Program-made: the position numbers and the translations under genes | The notes under the pieces: model-generated | Told to the model about the DNA's origin: nothing | Seen by the model: the letters and a program-made list of their open reading frames with translations, nothing else | Databases searched by the model: none | Part shown: positions 7,571 to 14,114 of the stretch, one piece after another | Numbering within the stretch: position 1 is the stretch's first letter | How the letters are laid out: the number at the start of each line of letters is the position of its first letter | NCBI GenBank assembly: GCA_946482365.1 | Contig: CAMLQY010000037.1 | Location: 1 to 18,211 of the forward strand | Direction: 5' to 3' | From: an uncultured Actinomycetes bacterium | GTDB taxonomy: Bacteria > Actinomycetota > Thermoleophilia > Solirubrobacterales > 70-9 | DNA: 18,211 nucleotides

Positions 7571-7601
7571 GCGCCTCCGATCTCTTCTCGATCGGAGGCG
7601 C
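7571..7601 (+). terminator. Perfect 12-bp hairpin after the DUF6458 gene
   Basis: GCGCCTCCGATC (7571-7582) and GATCGGAGGCGC (7590-7601) are perfectly complementary around the loop TCTTCTC. It lies in the 192-base gap between 7525 and 7718, where a transcript end is expected. There is no T-run after it, so it may be a U-less terminator as often seen in GC-rich actinobacteria, or an RNA-stabilising stem. Confidence 0.65.
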
Positions 7602-7643
7602 GCCTTCACGTGCAGGGGTTTTCCGGGCAAGCTGAGCCTGGAC

Positions 7644-7717
7644 TTCATATCGAGTCTCGCGAGACTTTAATAATGGGGGTGAATTTGGACAAATATTGGG
7701 TAGTCTGAAAGTTCTCG
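7644..7717 (+). promoter_or_regulatory. AT-rich promoter region with 14-bp palindrome
   Basis: AGTCTCGCGAGACT at 7653-7666 is a perfect 14-base palindrome. TAATAA (7668-7673) just after it resembles a -10 box, with a poor TTCATA (7644-7649) 18 bases upstream as the -35, so the palindrome would sit between them as an operator. The stretch to the start codon at 7718 is much richer in A and T than anything else in the window. The assignment of promoter boxes is by eye. Confidence 0.5.
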
Positions 7718-8686
7718 ATGAAGGTCTCAGCAGGCAAACTCCCAAACAGCAGGCTCGCCAGGCTCGCTCTAGTGGCCGCGACGATCTCGGCGGCTTTCCT
7801 GCTGCTCACCGCCGCTTGCGCCCAGGGCGAAACGGTCGGCGACGGGGTTACGCCTCTTGCGGTGACGGCGGAATCCACCGATGACGGGGCCCCTGCCGAA
7901 CAGGCACCCGCACCGGCTCCTCCCGCCGAAGCCGCCGAAGCGCCGGTCGAGGCGCAGGGATCCGAGAGCGCGATCGAGTCGGCCGGCGCAGCTGTCGAAA
8001 GCGTTGCTGCCACCCCCTCGCGGGTGGCAGCTGCGTACGAACCTGTTGGGGGGGCAGCATCTGAGACTGCTCGCGAGGCAGCGGGCGCCCTCAGCAACTC
8101 GGCGACGACGGACACCGCCACGACTGTCGTCGCTACCGGCGACCGTGCGCCGAAGCTCCTCGGCGGGGTCGGTCAGGTCACCGAGAAGGCCGCCGCGGCC
8201 GCCGGCGACCTGGCCAGGCAGCTTGATCCACCGCGGACCGAGAGGCTGCCCCAGCCCGCCGGGACGCCCCCGAGCGAAGTGCTCACCTCCCCTGGCGAGA
8301 GTTCCTTCGCTGTCAGCCCTGCCTTTCGCGGCAAGACCCCGAGCGTGAATGCTGGAGGCGGGGCGCTGGCCGCCGGTTACCGCGGATTCGCGGGTGCCGG
8401 ACACTCATGGCTTGGGGCCCTCGAGAGTCTCGAAGGGATCCATTCGGCGCCGACGAGCAGCATGGCCGGCACGTCCCCTGACGATCGCGCTCCCCTAGAC
8501 GGTCCGATGCCGGCCCCCGGGTCTTCCGGAGCCGCCGCTGGCTCGACTGGTTCGTTCTTCGTCCCCCTCGCCGCGCTGCTTGCGTTGCTCGCGCTGGCGG
8601 TGCCGGCGGCTATGCGCAGGTTCGGGGAGGTGCCGGATTTCCGGCTCCCCACCCCGTTCGTCTGCGCGCTCGAGCGTCCTGGCTAG
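7718..8686 (+). CDS. Exported Ala/Pro/Glu-rich protein with C-terminal membrane anchor and ERPG tail
   Basis: The product has 322 residues and no family I recognise. Residues 1-35 are a signal peptide (basic n-region to Arg15, hydrophobic core 16-33). Cys34 in LTAACAQ is a poor lipobox, so either signal peptidase I or II could act. The middle (about 37-275) is low-complexity, rich in Ala, Pro, Glu, Gly and Ser, and probably disordered, like a wall-spanning stalk. Residues 280-299 (FFVPLAALLALLALAVPAAM) are a membrane helix followed by Arg-Arg and a 21-residue tail ending PFVCALERPG. This order of spacer, helix, positive stop and short tail resembles bacterial C-terminal sorting signals, although no LPXTG is present. 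It stands first in a pair with the repeat protein 91 bases downstream, after an AT-rich promoter region. Confidence 0.8.
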   Translation: MKVSAGKLPNSRLARLALVAATISAAFLLLTAACAQGETVGDGVTPLAVTAESTDDGAPAEQAPAPAPPAEAAEAPVEAQGSESAIESAGAAVESVAATPSRVAAAYEPVGGAASETAREAAGALSNSATTDTATTVVATGDRAPKLLGGVGQVTEKAAAAAGDLARQLDPPRTERLPQPAGTPPSEVLTSPGESSFAVSPAFRGKTPSVNAGGGALAAGYRGFAGAGHSWLGALESLEGIHSAPTSSMAGTSPDDRAPLDGPMPAPGSSGAAAGSTGSFFVPLAALLALLALAVPAAMRRFGEVPDFRLPTPFVCALERPG

Positions 8687-8696
8687 GTCCTGGCGA

Positions 8697-8708
8697 CCTG
8701 GATCCAGG
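8697..8708. promoter_or_regulatory. 12-bp palindrome between the two exported-protein genes
   Basis: CCTGGATCCAGG is a perfect palindrome starting 11 bases after the stop of the tail-anchored protein and 69 bases before the start of the repeat protein. GGGCT (8707-8711) and AGCCC (8720-8724) could form a further small stem. It may be an operator or an mRNA processing or attenuation structure between the two cistrons; the role is not shown by sequence alone. Confidence 0.35.
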
Positions 8709-8777
8709 GCTGCGCCGGGAGCCCCTCCAGCCAGTTCCCCGGCGAAAAGACACTCGAGCATGGAAAGGAATCAACCA

Positions 8778-10313
8778 ATGCGATATCCAACGGCTGTAGT
8801 CGCAGCCGTGGTCGCCATGGCGATCGGAGCGGCACCTGCCGCCGCCTCCGTGCCGCTGCCGGTGCCCTCCTCCGGGCAGAGCAACAGCAGCAGCGTGACC
8901 CAGGGCGACCCGAGCGCGACAGGTGGCGACGCCACCGCAACCGGCGGTGAAGGCGGCGACGCCAACACCGGCAACACGCAGATCGGCAACGGCAACGCAG
9001 TCGCCGTTTCGGTCGGCGGCGACGCGGACGCAGAGGGTGGCGACACCACAGCGACAAGCGGCGACGCCTACGGAGGTGACGGCGGCAACGCCGACGCCGA
9101 CGGCGGCGACGCCGGTGCCTCGAACGACGCGGTGGTCAAGCAGGCCAACGAGTCGAGCGGTTCCGGCAGCTCCGGCTCGCAGAGCAACGAGTCGAGCGTC
9201 GAGCAGGGAAGTCCCGAGGCGACCGGCGGCGACGCCAGCGCCACGGGAGGTGATGGCGGAGACGCCAACACCGGCAACACCCAGATAGGCAACGGCAACG
9301 CCTACGCCAAGTCCGAGCCACAGGAGCAGAAGGAGAGCAAGTCCTGCGGTTGCGGCCATGGCGGAAGCCACAACAACGACGCGGACGCGGAGGGTGGCGA
9401 CACCACGGCGACCAGCGGTGACGCCTACGGAGGCGACGGCGGTGACGCCGATGCCGACGGCGGCGACGCCTACGCGTCGAACGACGCGTTGGTCAAGCAG
9501 GCCAACGAGTCCTCAGGCAAGTCCCGCGACTCCCATCACGGGGATTGCGGCTGCCAGAGCCACTCGAAGGACAGCTCGAGCTCTTCGCAGAGCAACAGCT
9601 CGAACATCGAGCAAGGCGACCCGAGCGCGTATGGCGGCGACGCCAGCGCCACGGGCGGTGACGGCGGAGACGCCAACACCGGCAACACGCAGATCGGGAA
9701 CGGCAACGCGATTGCGATCTCGGTCGGCGGCGACGCCGATGCCGAGGGTGGCGACACCACGGCGACAAGCGGCGACGCCTACGGAGGCGACGGCGGAGAC
9801 GCCGATGCCGACGGCGGCGACGCCTACGCGTCGAACGACGCGGTGGTCAAGCAGGCCAACGAGTCCTCGGGGCATGGATCCGGCCACTCCTCCTACGGGG
9901 AGTGCGGTTGCCAGGAGCACCGGAAAAACCATTCGGGCTCCTCACAGAGCAACAGCTCGGAGGTCAAGCAGGGCAGTCCTGAGGCGTACGGCGGAGATGC
10001 CAGCGCCACGGGAGGTGGCGGCGGAGACGCCAACACCGGCAACACGCAGAAGTACAACGGCAACGCCTACGCCAAGTCCGAGCCGCAGGAGGGGGAGCAG
10101 TACGAGCACAAGTCCTGCGGTTGCGGTCATAAGGGCGGACGCCATAACGACAGCGACGCCGATGCCGAGGGTGGAGACACCACGGCGACCAGCGGTGACG
10201 CCTACGGAGGCGACGGCGGTGACGCCGATGCCGACGGCGGCGACGCCTACGCGTCGAACGAGGTGAAGGTGATCCAGTCCAACCTGAGCGGGTTGGGCAG
10301 CTCGCCCTGGTAG
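8778..10313 (+). CDS. Secreted Gly/Asp/Ala-rich four-repeat protein with CGC clusters
   Basis: The product has 511 residues. Residues 1-24 are a signal peptide ending in PAAAS. ATG 8778 is preferred over the in-frame ATG 8760 because GGAAAGGA lies 8 bases upstream of it. The mature protein is four tandem units starting at Gln34, Gln135, Gln271 and Gln390. Each has the order QSN(S/E)S, QG(S/D)P, GGDA-ATGG, DANTGNTQ, DADAEGGDTTATSGDAYGGDGG, a (D/N)ADADGGDA motif and SND-VKQANESSG. Units 2 and 4 carry an insert with SEPQE and SCGCGH; units 2 and 3 end with (D/E)CGCQ-H linkers, so all eight cysteines are in CGC pairs near His. The DADADG segments resemble DxDxDG calcium loops. Hydrophobic residues are almost absent, so a classical globular fold is unlikely; a repetitive solenoid or extended matrix protein is more plausible. 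Function unknown. Confidence 0.85.
   Translation: MRYPTAVVAAVVAMAIGAAPAAASVPLPVPSSGQSNSSSVTQGDPSATGGDATATGGEGGDANTGNTQIGNGNAVAVSVGGDADAEGGDTTATSGDAYGGDGGNADADGGDAGASNDAVVKQANESSGSGSSGSQSNESSVEQGSPEATGGDASATGGDGGDANTGNTQIGNGNAYAKSEPQEQKESKSCGCGHGGSHNNDADAEGGDTTATSGDAYGGDGGDADADGGDAYASNDALVKQANESSGKSRDSHHGDCGCQSHSKDSSSSSQSNSSNIEQGDPSAYGGDASATGGDGGDANTGNTQIGNGNAIAISVGGDADAEGGDTTATSGDAYGGDGGDADADGGDAYASNDAVVKQANESSGHGSGHSSYGECGCQEHRKNHSGSSQSNSSEVKQGSPEAYGGDASATGGGGGDANTGNTQKYNGNAYAKSEPQEGEQYEHKSCGCGHKGGRHNDSDADAEGGDTTATSGDAYGGDGGDADADGGDAYASNEVKVIQSNLSGLGSSPW
8877..10307 (+). repeat. Four in-frame coding repeats of 101-136 codons
   Basis: Units begin at 8877, 9180, 9588 and 9945. Units 1 and 3 are one subtype (VSVGGDADA, codons GACAAGCGGCGAC) and units 2 and 4 another (SEPQE-SCGCGH insert, codons GACCAGCGGTGAC). 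For example, about 90 bases from 9391 and from 10168 differ at a single site. The pattern suggests an ancestral unit duplication followed by duplication of the two-unit block, or later gene conversion. Confidence 0.85.
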
Positions 10314-10322
10314 CTCAGCGAA

Positions 10323-10384
10323 CCGAAGGTGCGCCTTCGGCCAAACGGACGGCCCCAGCGGCACTTGCCGCCGGGGCCGTCCGT
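10323..10384. terminator. Two tandem hairpins, likely bidirectional terminator
   Basis: The first stem is CCGAAGG (10323-10329) with CCTTCGG (10334-10340). The second is ACGGACGGCCCC (10345-10356) with GGGGCCGTCCGT (10373-10384), continuing inward as GCGGC (10358-10362) and GCCGC (10367-10371) around the loop ACTT, with one mismatch. This 17-bp stem sits in the 85-base gap between two convergent genes, the usual place for a terminator serving both. Confidence 0.85.
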
Positions 10385-10398
10385 CGACGTTCCATGGA

Positions 10399-11010
10399 TC
10401 AACTGGGCAAGAGGCGGGCGAAGTAGGCGAACCAGTTGCCGGAGTCGGTCTCCCAGGCGATGCCGGCCTCGGCGGCCTGACGCCTGAGGCTGGCGCGGGT
10501 GGTGAAGTGGGGGTCGCCGAAGAGCTCACCAACCACCAGGCGTCCGCTCGGCTCGAGGACGCGGTGGATCTCGCGCAGGGCCGCGCCGGGATCCGGGATC
10601 TCGCCGAGGACCGCGGTGAGCACGACGGCGTCCATCGAGTCGTCCTCGTAGGGGAGGGCGGTGGCATCGCCCTGCGTCGGGACGACGTTGGCCAGGCCCC
10701 GCTTCCCCGCCCGTCCCATGGTGTGGTCGAGGAACTCCTGCTGGAGGTCGAAGATCTCGACCTTGCCCCCGACGCCAACCCACTCGGCCATGTCGAGGGT
10801 GTAGTAGCCGACGCCGGGGCCGATCTCGAGGATGCGCTCTCCCGGCTCGGGGCGCAGGACCTCCCGCAAGCGCTCGCGGGTGATGACCGGGTGCGGGGCT
10901 TCGACCCAGAAGCGCTGTCCATACGGGCAGGCCGAGGGGTTCTTTCGCCACCAGAGCGCCGCGCCCAGCGTCGCCAGGACGGCAGCGCCGAGAAGGCGGC
11001 GGGCGCGCAT
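10399..11010 (-). CDS. Membrane-anchored class I SAM-dependent methyltransferase
   Basis: The product has 203 residues. Residues 4-20 form one hydrophobic helix, so the enzyme is probably tethered to the inner face of the membrane. SAM motif I is ILEIGPGVGYYT (60-71), the acidic ribose-binding region lies in KVEIFDLQQEF, and the motif II-III region is QGDATALPYEDDSMDAVVL followed by REIHRVLEPSGRLVVGE. This is the standard Methyltransf_11-like layout. The acceptor is unknown; small molecules or lipids are typical for the family. ATG 11010 overlaps the stop of the upstream 76-aa gene by one base (TGATG), so it is the last gene of a translationally coupled operon ending at the hairpin pair 10323-10384. 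Confidence 0.87.
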   Translation of the reverse strand: MRARRLLGAAVLATLGAALWWRKNPSACPYGQRFWVEAPHPVITRERLREVLRPEPGERILEIGPGVGYYTLDMAEWVGVGGKVEIFDLQQEFLDHTMGRAGKRGLANVVPTQGDATALPYEDDSMDAVVLTAVLGEIPDPGAALREIHRVLEPSGRLVVGELFGDPHFTTRASLRRQAAEAGIAWETDSGNWFAYFARLLPS

Positions 11011-11240
11011 CAGTCCGGGCGGTTGAGGGAGAAGCCGACCTTGTGCTCGCCCGAGTCGATTCTCAGGAAGGAGACCTTGCCGGCGTAGATCGCGAGGACC
11101 CCGTCCTCGGTCTCGACGTCGTGCCAGCCGCCCTTCTCGATCTGCTTGCGCAGGTTCTTCAGCTCGTCCTCGCTAAGGCGAACCGAGATCACCTGCCCCC
11201 CCTCGAAGCCGATCTCAACCTTCTGCGGCGTCTCCGCCAT
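11010..11240 (-). CDS. 76-residue protein of unknown function
   Basis: I do not recognise a family. The sequence alternates beta-like segments (KVEIGFEGGQVISVRL, VLAIYAGKVSFLRI, HKVGFSL) with one charged helix (SEDELKNLRKQIEKGG), suggesting a small single-domain alpha/beta protein. There is no signal peptide, membrane helix or Cys pair. It overlaps both neighbours by one base, the epimerase upstream and the methyltransferase downstream, so all three are translated as a coupled set. This tight coupling is the main support that it is a real gene. Confidence 0.8.
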   Translation of the reverse strand: MAETPQKVEIGFEGGQVISVRLSEDELKNLRKQIEKGGWHDVETEDGVLAIYAGKVSFLRIDSGEHKVGFSLNRPD

Positions 11241-11653
11241 CAGTGCCCTCCTTCTGCCGGTTCGACGATCTCGGTAAGCACGCCGCCGGTCGAGCGCGGG
11301 TGCAGGAAGGCGACGCGGCTGCCGCGGATCCCCACCCGCGCCTCGCCGTCGATCAGCTCGATCCCGGCGGCCTTCAGGCTCTCCAGCGTCGCGTCGACGT
11401 CCTCGACGGCGTAGGCGACGTGATGCAGGCCCGGGCCCTTGCGGGCGAGGTACTTGCCAACGGGCGTGTTGGGGCCGAGCGGCGCCAGCAGCTCGACGTG
11501 GCCCTCGCCGACGTCGAGCAGGACCGCCTCCACGCCCTGCTCCTCGACCGTCTCACGGTGCGCCAGCTCCATCTCGAAGCTCTTCCCGTAGAGCTCGATG
11601 CCGGCGTCGAGGTCCTCGACGGCGACACCGATGTGATCGATGCGTCCAAACAC
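11240..11653 (-). CDS. mce: Methylmalonyl-CoA epimerase
   Basis: This enzyme interconverts (2S)- and (2R)-methylmalonyl-CoA, linking propionyl-CoA and succinyl-CoA metabolism. The product has 137 residues, the usual size, with two VOC-fold halves. IDHIGVAV (5-12) gives metal ligand His7, HVELLAP (52-58) the second strand, GPGLHHVAYAV (73-83) the His of the second half, and GVLTEIVEP (124-132) the C-terminal metal Glu128. GKYLARKGPGLHH is characteristic of the epimerase and separates it from glyoxalase I. The start overlaps the following gene by one base at 11240, and the DUF1385 gene ends 10 bases upstream. The mutase and carboxylase genes are not in the window. Confidence 0.92.
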   Translation of the reverse strand: MFGRIDHIGVAVEDLDAGIELYGKSFEMELAHRETVEEQGVEAVLLDVGEGHVELLAPLGPNTPVGKYLARKGPGLHHVAYAVEDVDATLESLKAAGIELIDGEARVGIRGSRVAFLHPRSTGGVLTEIVEPAEGGH

Positions 11654-11663
11654 GGGCGGCAGT

Positions 11664-12458
11664 CTAATTGGCGTTCTCGGCGCGCAGGATCTCGGCCAGG
11701 GCGGCGACGCCCACCTGGAGCTGCGCGGGCGTCGGCTCCTTGGTCGCGACCAGGCGCTGGATCTCCCGCCCCGGGGTGTGGAACGCCTCGGCCAGGGGGT
11801 CGCCGTGATGGCGGTCGCTCCAGGCGAACATCTCGACCGCGAGCGAGGCGCCGGCGAGCCCGACTGCCGCGCGGGCCGCCGGGCCGGGCCGCTCGACCAC
11901 CCGCTCGAGCAGGACCGTGCCCCCGGCCGAGAGCAGCATCATCGGCGCGAGCAGGTTGGAGCCGCAGCGGTCGTGCTCCTTGGGCACCCCGGCCGGATCG
12001 TCGATCCCCTGCTCATAGGCGGCGATCGCCTTGTGCTCGACCCCGTGGTAGGCAGCGAGGTCGCGGTCGAGCAGGGCGATGAGAGCGGGGACGGCGCCAA
12101 TCGCCTGCACGGCTCCCTCGCGCAGGGTCGAGCTGCCGAAGCGCTTGCGCAGCGCCGCGGTCGCGACCAGGGTCGCGCCGATCGCCGCCAGGACGCGGGG
12201 GTCCTCGAAGGGCAGGCGAGCGGCGGGCAGCCTGCGCCGCACCAGGGGCAGGACGGCCAGCGCCTCGGCCAGTTTCAGCGGCCCGCGCAGGCCGGGAAGC
12301 CGGGCGGCCAGCCGAGGGGCCAGCTCGGGCTTGCGCTCGGAGGCGACCTGGACCACGCCGTCGAGGCCGCGGACCGCAACGGCCCAGTGGGTCGGCCCGT
12401 GGATCAGCAGGCCGTTGCGCAGGGCCATCCCACCGAGTCGCATCCGCTCCGAGCTCAT
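11664..12458 (-). CDS. DUF1385 membrane protein
   Basis: The product has 264 residues from ATG 12458; an upstream in-frame ATG at 12545 adds an Arg-rich stretch unlike the family. The N-terminus RLGGMALRNGLLIHGPTHWAVAVRG is typical of DUF1385 proteins. The signature segments AAYHGVEHKAIAAYE and KEHDRCGSNLLAPM are clear, with conserved His, Glu and Cys residues that look like a metal or catalytic site. Hydrophobic stretches at about 86-100, 118-130 and 165-200 point to an integral membrane protein. The function of the family is not established. It is probably the first gene of the operon with the methylmalonyl-CoA epimerase, 10 bases downstream. Confidence 0.88.
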   Translation of the reverse strand: MSSERMRLGGMALRNGLLIHGPTHWAVAVRGLDGVVQVASERKPELAPRLAARLPGLRGPLKLAEALAVLPLVRRRLPAARLPFEDPRVLAAIGATLVATAALRKRFGSSTLREGAVQAIGAVPALIALLDRDLAAYHGVEHKAIAAYEQGIDDPAGVPKEHDRCGSNLLAPMMLLSAGGTVLLERVVERPGPAARAAVGLAGASLAVEMFAWSDRHHGDPLAEAFHTPGREIQRLVATKEPTPAQLQVGVAALAEILRAENAN

Positions 12459-12578
12459 GACACCACCATAGAGAAGGGCTGCGGGCGGCCGCCGGAGAGT
12501 GAACGACCGCCCAACGCGGCGGCCGCGCCCCCCAGGCGCGGTCACCGTTCCCCCCTGATTGTCCCGTTTGGGTCCCGA

Positions 12579-12647
12579 CCGGAGGCCCCCAGTCCAGGCC
12601 TCCGGCCGGTGTGTCGGCTCTCCCTGGCTCTAGCTTGGAAAGCCGAC
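12579..12647. terminator. Two adjacent hairpins between rarA and the DUF1385 operon
   Basis: CCGGAGGCC (12579-12587) pairs with GGCCTCCGG (12597-12605) around a 9-base loop, and GTCGGCT (12613-12619) pairs with AGCCGAC (12641-12647), with a short inner TCC/GGA stem. They lie 49-117 bases after the rarA stop on the minus strand and 121-189 bases before the DUF1385 start. They may terminate rarA transcription or form part of the DUF1385 5' leader. No T-run is seen and I recognise no riboswitch class. The rest of the 237-base gap (12459-12695) holds nothing else I can assign. Confidence 0.5.
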
Positions 12648-12695
12648 CCTTGAAACACATGCAGCTAGGTGAAGTTGCGCGGTGGCCAGGTCCTC

Positions 12696-14024
12696 CTAGG
12701 GGCGGCGAAGCCTCTCCCTCAGGGCCTCCAGCCGCCGTCCCAGCTCGGCCTCGAAGCCGCGGTCCGTCGGCGCGTAGAAGCGACGCTCCTCGAGGCCCTC
12801 GGGCAGCAACGGCTGGTCGCTCACCCCACCGGGCTCGTCGTGGGCGTAGCGGTAGCCCTCGCCACGGCCCAGCGCCTTCGCCCCCGGGTAGTGGGCGTCG
12901 CGCAGGTAGTCCGGCGGCGTCTTGGCGCCGTTCGCGCGGACCTCGGCCCGTGCCGCGCCGAGGGCTTTGTAGGAGGCGTTGGACTTGGGGGCCAGCGCGA
13001 GGTAGACGGCGGCCTGAGCGAGGTTGAGCGCGCACTCGGGCAGGCCGACCCGGTCGACCGCGCGCGCCGCGGCGTCGGCGAGGAGCAGCGCCTGCGGATC
13101 GGCGTTGCCGACGTCCTCGGAGGCGAGGATGACCATGCGGCGGGCGATGAAGCGGGGGTCCTCGCCGCCCTCCAGCATCACCGCCAGGTAATAGAGGGAG
13201 GCGTCGACGTCGGAGCCGCGGGTCGCCTTGATCCAGGCCGAGACGAAGTCGTAGTGGCGGTCCCCCTGGCGGTCGTAGTCGAGCGCCTTGCGCTGCAGCG
13301 CGTCCTCGATCGCAGCGACGTCGACCGCCTCTCCGCGCGAGCGCTCGACCGCTCGCTCGAGGGCCGAGAGCGCCACCCGGGCGTCGCCGCCGCTGCGGTG
13401 GGCGAGCATCTCCAGCGCCGCGTCCTCGATCGGCGGCGGCTCGGCCAGCCCGCGCTCGCGGTCGGCGAGCGCGCGGCGCAGCAGCTCCTCCACCTGCCCG
13501 GGCTCGAGCGGGCGGAGCTCGTATATCTGGCAGCGCGAGAGCAGGGCGGAGTTGACCTCGAAGTAGGGGTTCTCGGTGGTGGCGCCGATCAGGGTCAGCA
13601 GCCCTTCCTCCACCGCCGGGAGCAGCGCGTCCTGCTGGGCCTTGTTGAAGCGGTGGATCTCGTCGAGGAAGAGGACGGTCGGGCGACCGCTGCCGGCGCG
13701 GCGCTCGCGCGCCCGCTGGATCGCGGCGCGGATCTCGGCCCGGCCGGCGTTGACCGCCGACTCCTCCTCGAACGCGCCCTCGGCGCCCGCCGCCGCGATC
13801 CGCGCCAGGGTCGTCTTGCCGGACCCCGGCGGCCCGTAGAGGATCGCGCTGTGCGGGTGCCCGCTCTCGATCGCCGTGCGCAGCGCCGACCCCTCGCCCA
13901 GCACGTGCTCCTGGCCGACCAGCTCGTCGAGGCTTCGCGGTCGCATTCGCACCGCCAGCGGCGCGTCGGCCGCCGGAACCGCCCCGGCGTCCCGCTCCTC
14001 GCCGTTGTCGAACAGTCGCTCCAC
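12696..14024 (-). CDS. rarA: Replication-associated recombination protein RarA (AAA+ ATPase)
   Basis: This clamp-loader-like AAA+ ATPase acts at stalled replication forks (RarA/MgsA; eukaryotic WRNIP1). The product has 442 residues, normal for the family. [19 protein letters not shown] opens the domain; Walker A is GPPGSGKT (64-71), Walker B FLDE (119-122) followed by [10 protein letters not shown], sensor 1 GATTENP (147-153), and the arginine finger is Arg164 in SALLSRC. The C-terminal half has the MgsA-type signature segments [24 protein letters not shown] and [22 protein letters not shown]. The start is GTG 14024, which gives a family-like N-terminus; no ATG lies nearby and longer ORF versions run across the divergent promoter. 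It stands alone, divergent from the DUF2236 gene. Confidence 0.95.
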   Translation of the reverse strand: MERLFDNGEERDAGAVPAADAPLAVRMRPRSLDELVGQEHVLGEGSALRTAIESGHPHSAILYGPPGSGKTTLARIAAAGAEGAFEEESAVNAGRAEIRAAIQRARERRAGSGRPTVLFLDEIHRFNKAQQDALLPAVEEGLLTLIGATTENPYFEVNSALLSRCQIYELRPLEPGQVEELLRRALADRERGLAEPPPIEDAALEMLAHRSGGDARVALSALERAVERSRGEAVDVAAIEDALQRKALDYDRQGDRHYDFVSAWIKATRGSDVDASLYYLAVMLEGGEDPRFIARRMVILASEDVGNADPQALLLADAAARAVDRVGLPECALNLAQAAVYLALAPKSNASYKALGAARAEVRANGAKTPPDYLRDAHYPGAKALGRGEGYRYAHDEPGGVSDQPLLPEGLEERRFYAPTDRGFEAELGRRLEALRERLRRP

Positions 14025-14076
14025 GCTTCGATCTTGCCAGGGCGCCCAGCCGGGACCCGTGGGGCGTTTGAGATGA

Positions 14077-14105
14077 TTGAGACGATCATCGTCTTGCTGT
14101 ACCAT
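14077..14105 (+). promoter_or_regulatory. Promoter with 15-bp perfect dyad, candidate TetR operator
   Basis: AGACGATCATCGTCT at 14080-14094 is a perfect inverted repeat around a central C, the size usual for a TetR dimer site. It lies between TTGAGA (14077-14082) and TACCAT (14100-14105), which are 17 bases apart and resemble -35 and -10 boxes. A TetR-family gene is the second cistron of the operon that would start here, so autoregulation is likely. A second overlapping imperfect dyad (GATGAT 14072-14077 with ATCATC 14085-14090) may strengthen the site. Confidence 0.6.
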
Positions 14106-14114
14106 GGCGGTGAT

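Noticed and set aside
8610..9932. Long minus-strand open frames opposite the repeat gene
   Set aside because: They repeat only because the sense gene repeats; they are Arg- or Val/Ala-rich and have no start signals.
8877..10307. CRISPR array or non-coding tandem repeats
   Set aside because: The repeats are in frame, of unequal length (101-136 codons), encode an exported protein with a good ribosome-binding site, and have no unique spacers.
8778..10313. RTX toxin-type calcium repeats
   Set aside because: The nonapeptide GGxGxDxUx does not recur in register; the repeat period is over 100 residues and hydrophobic U positions are missing.
12541..12695. Cobalamin-like riboswitch suggested by GGGAACGGTGA on the minus strand
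   Set aside because: Only this short box resembles the class; the B12 box and the other conserved segments were not found.
12669..14072. Long plus-strand open frame opposite rarA, continuous with the DUF2236 frame
   Set aside because: It lies antisense to all RarA motifs and shows no family features; only the part from about 14115 is coding.
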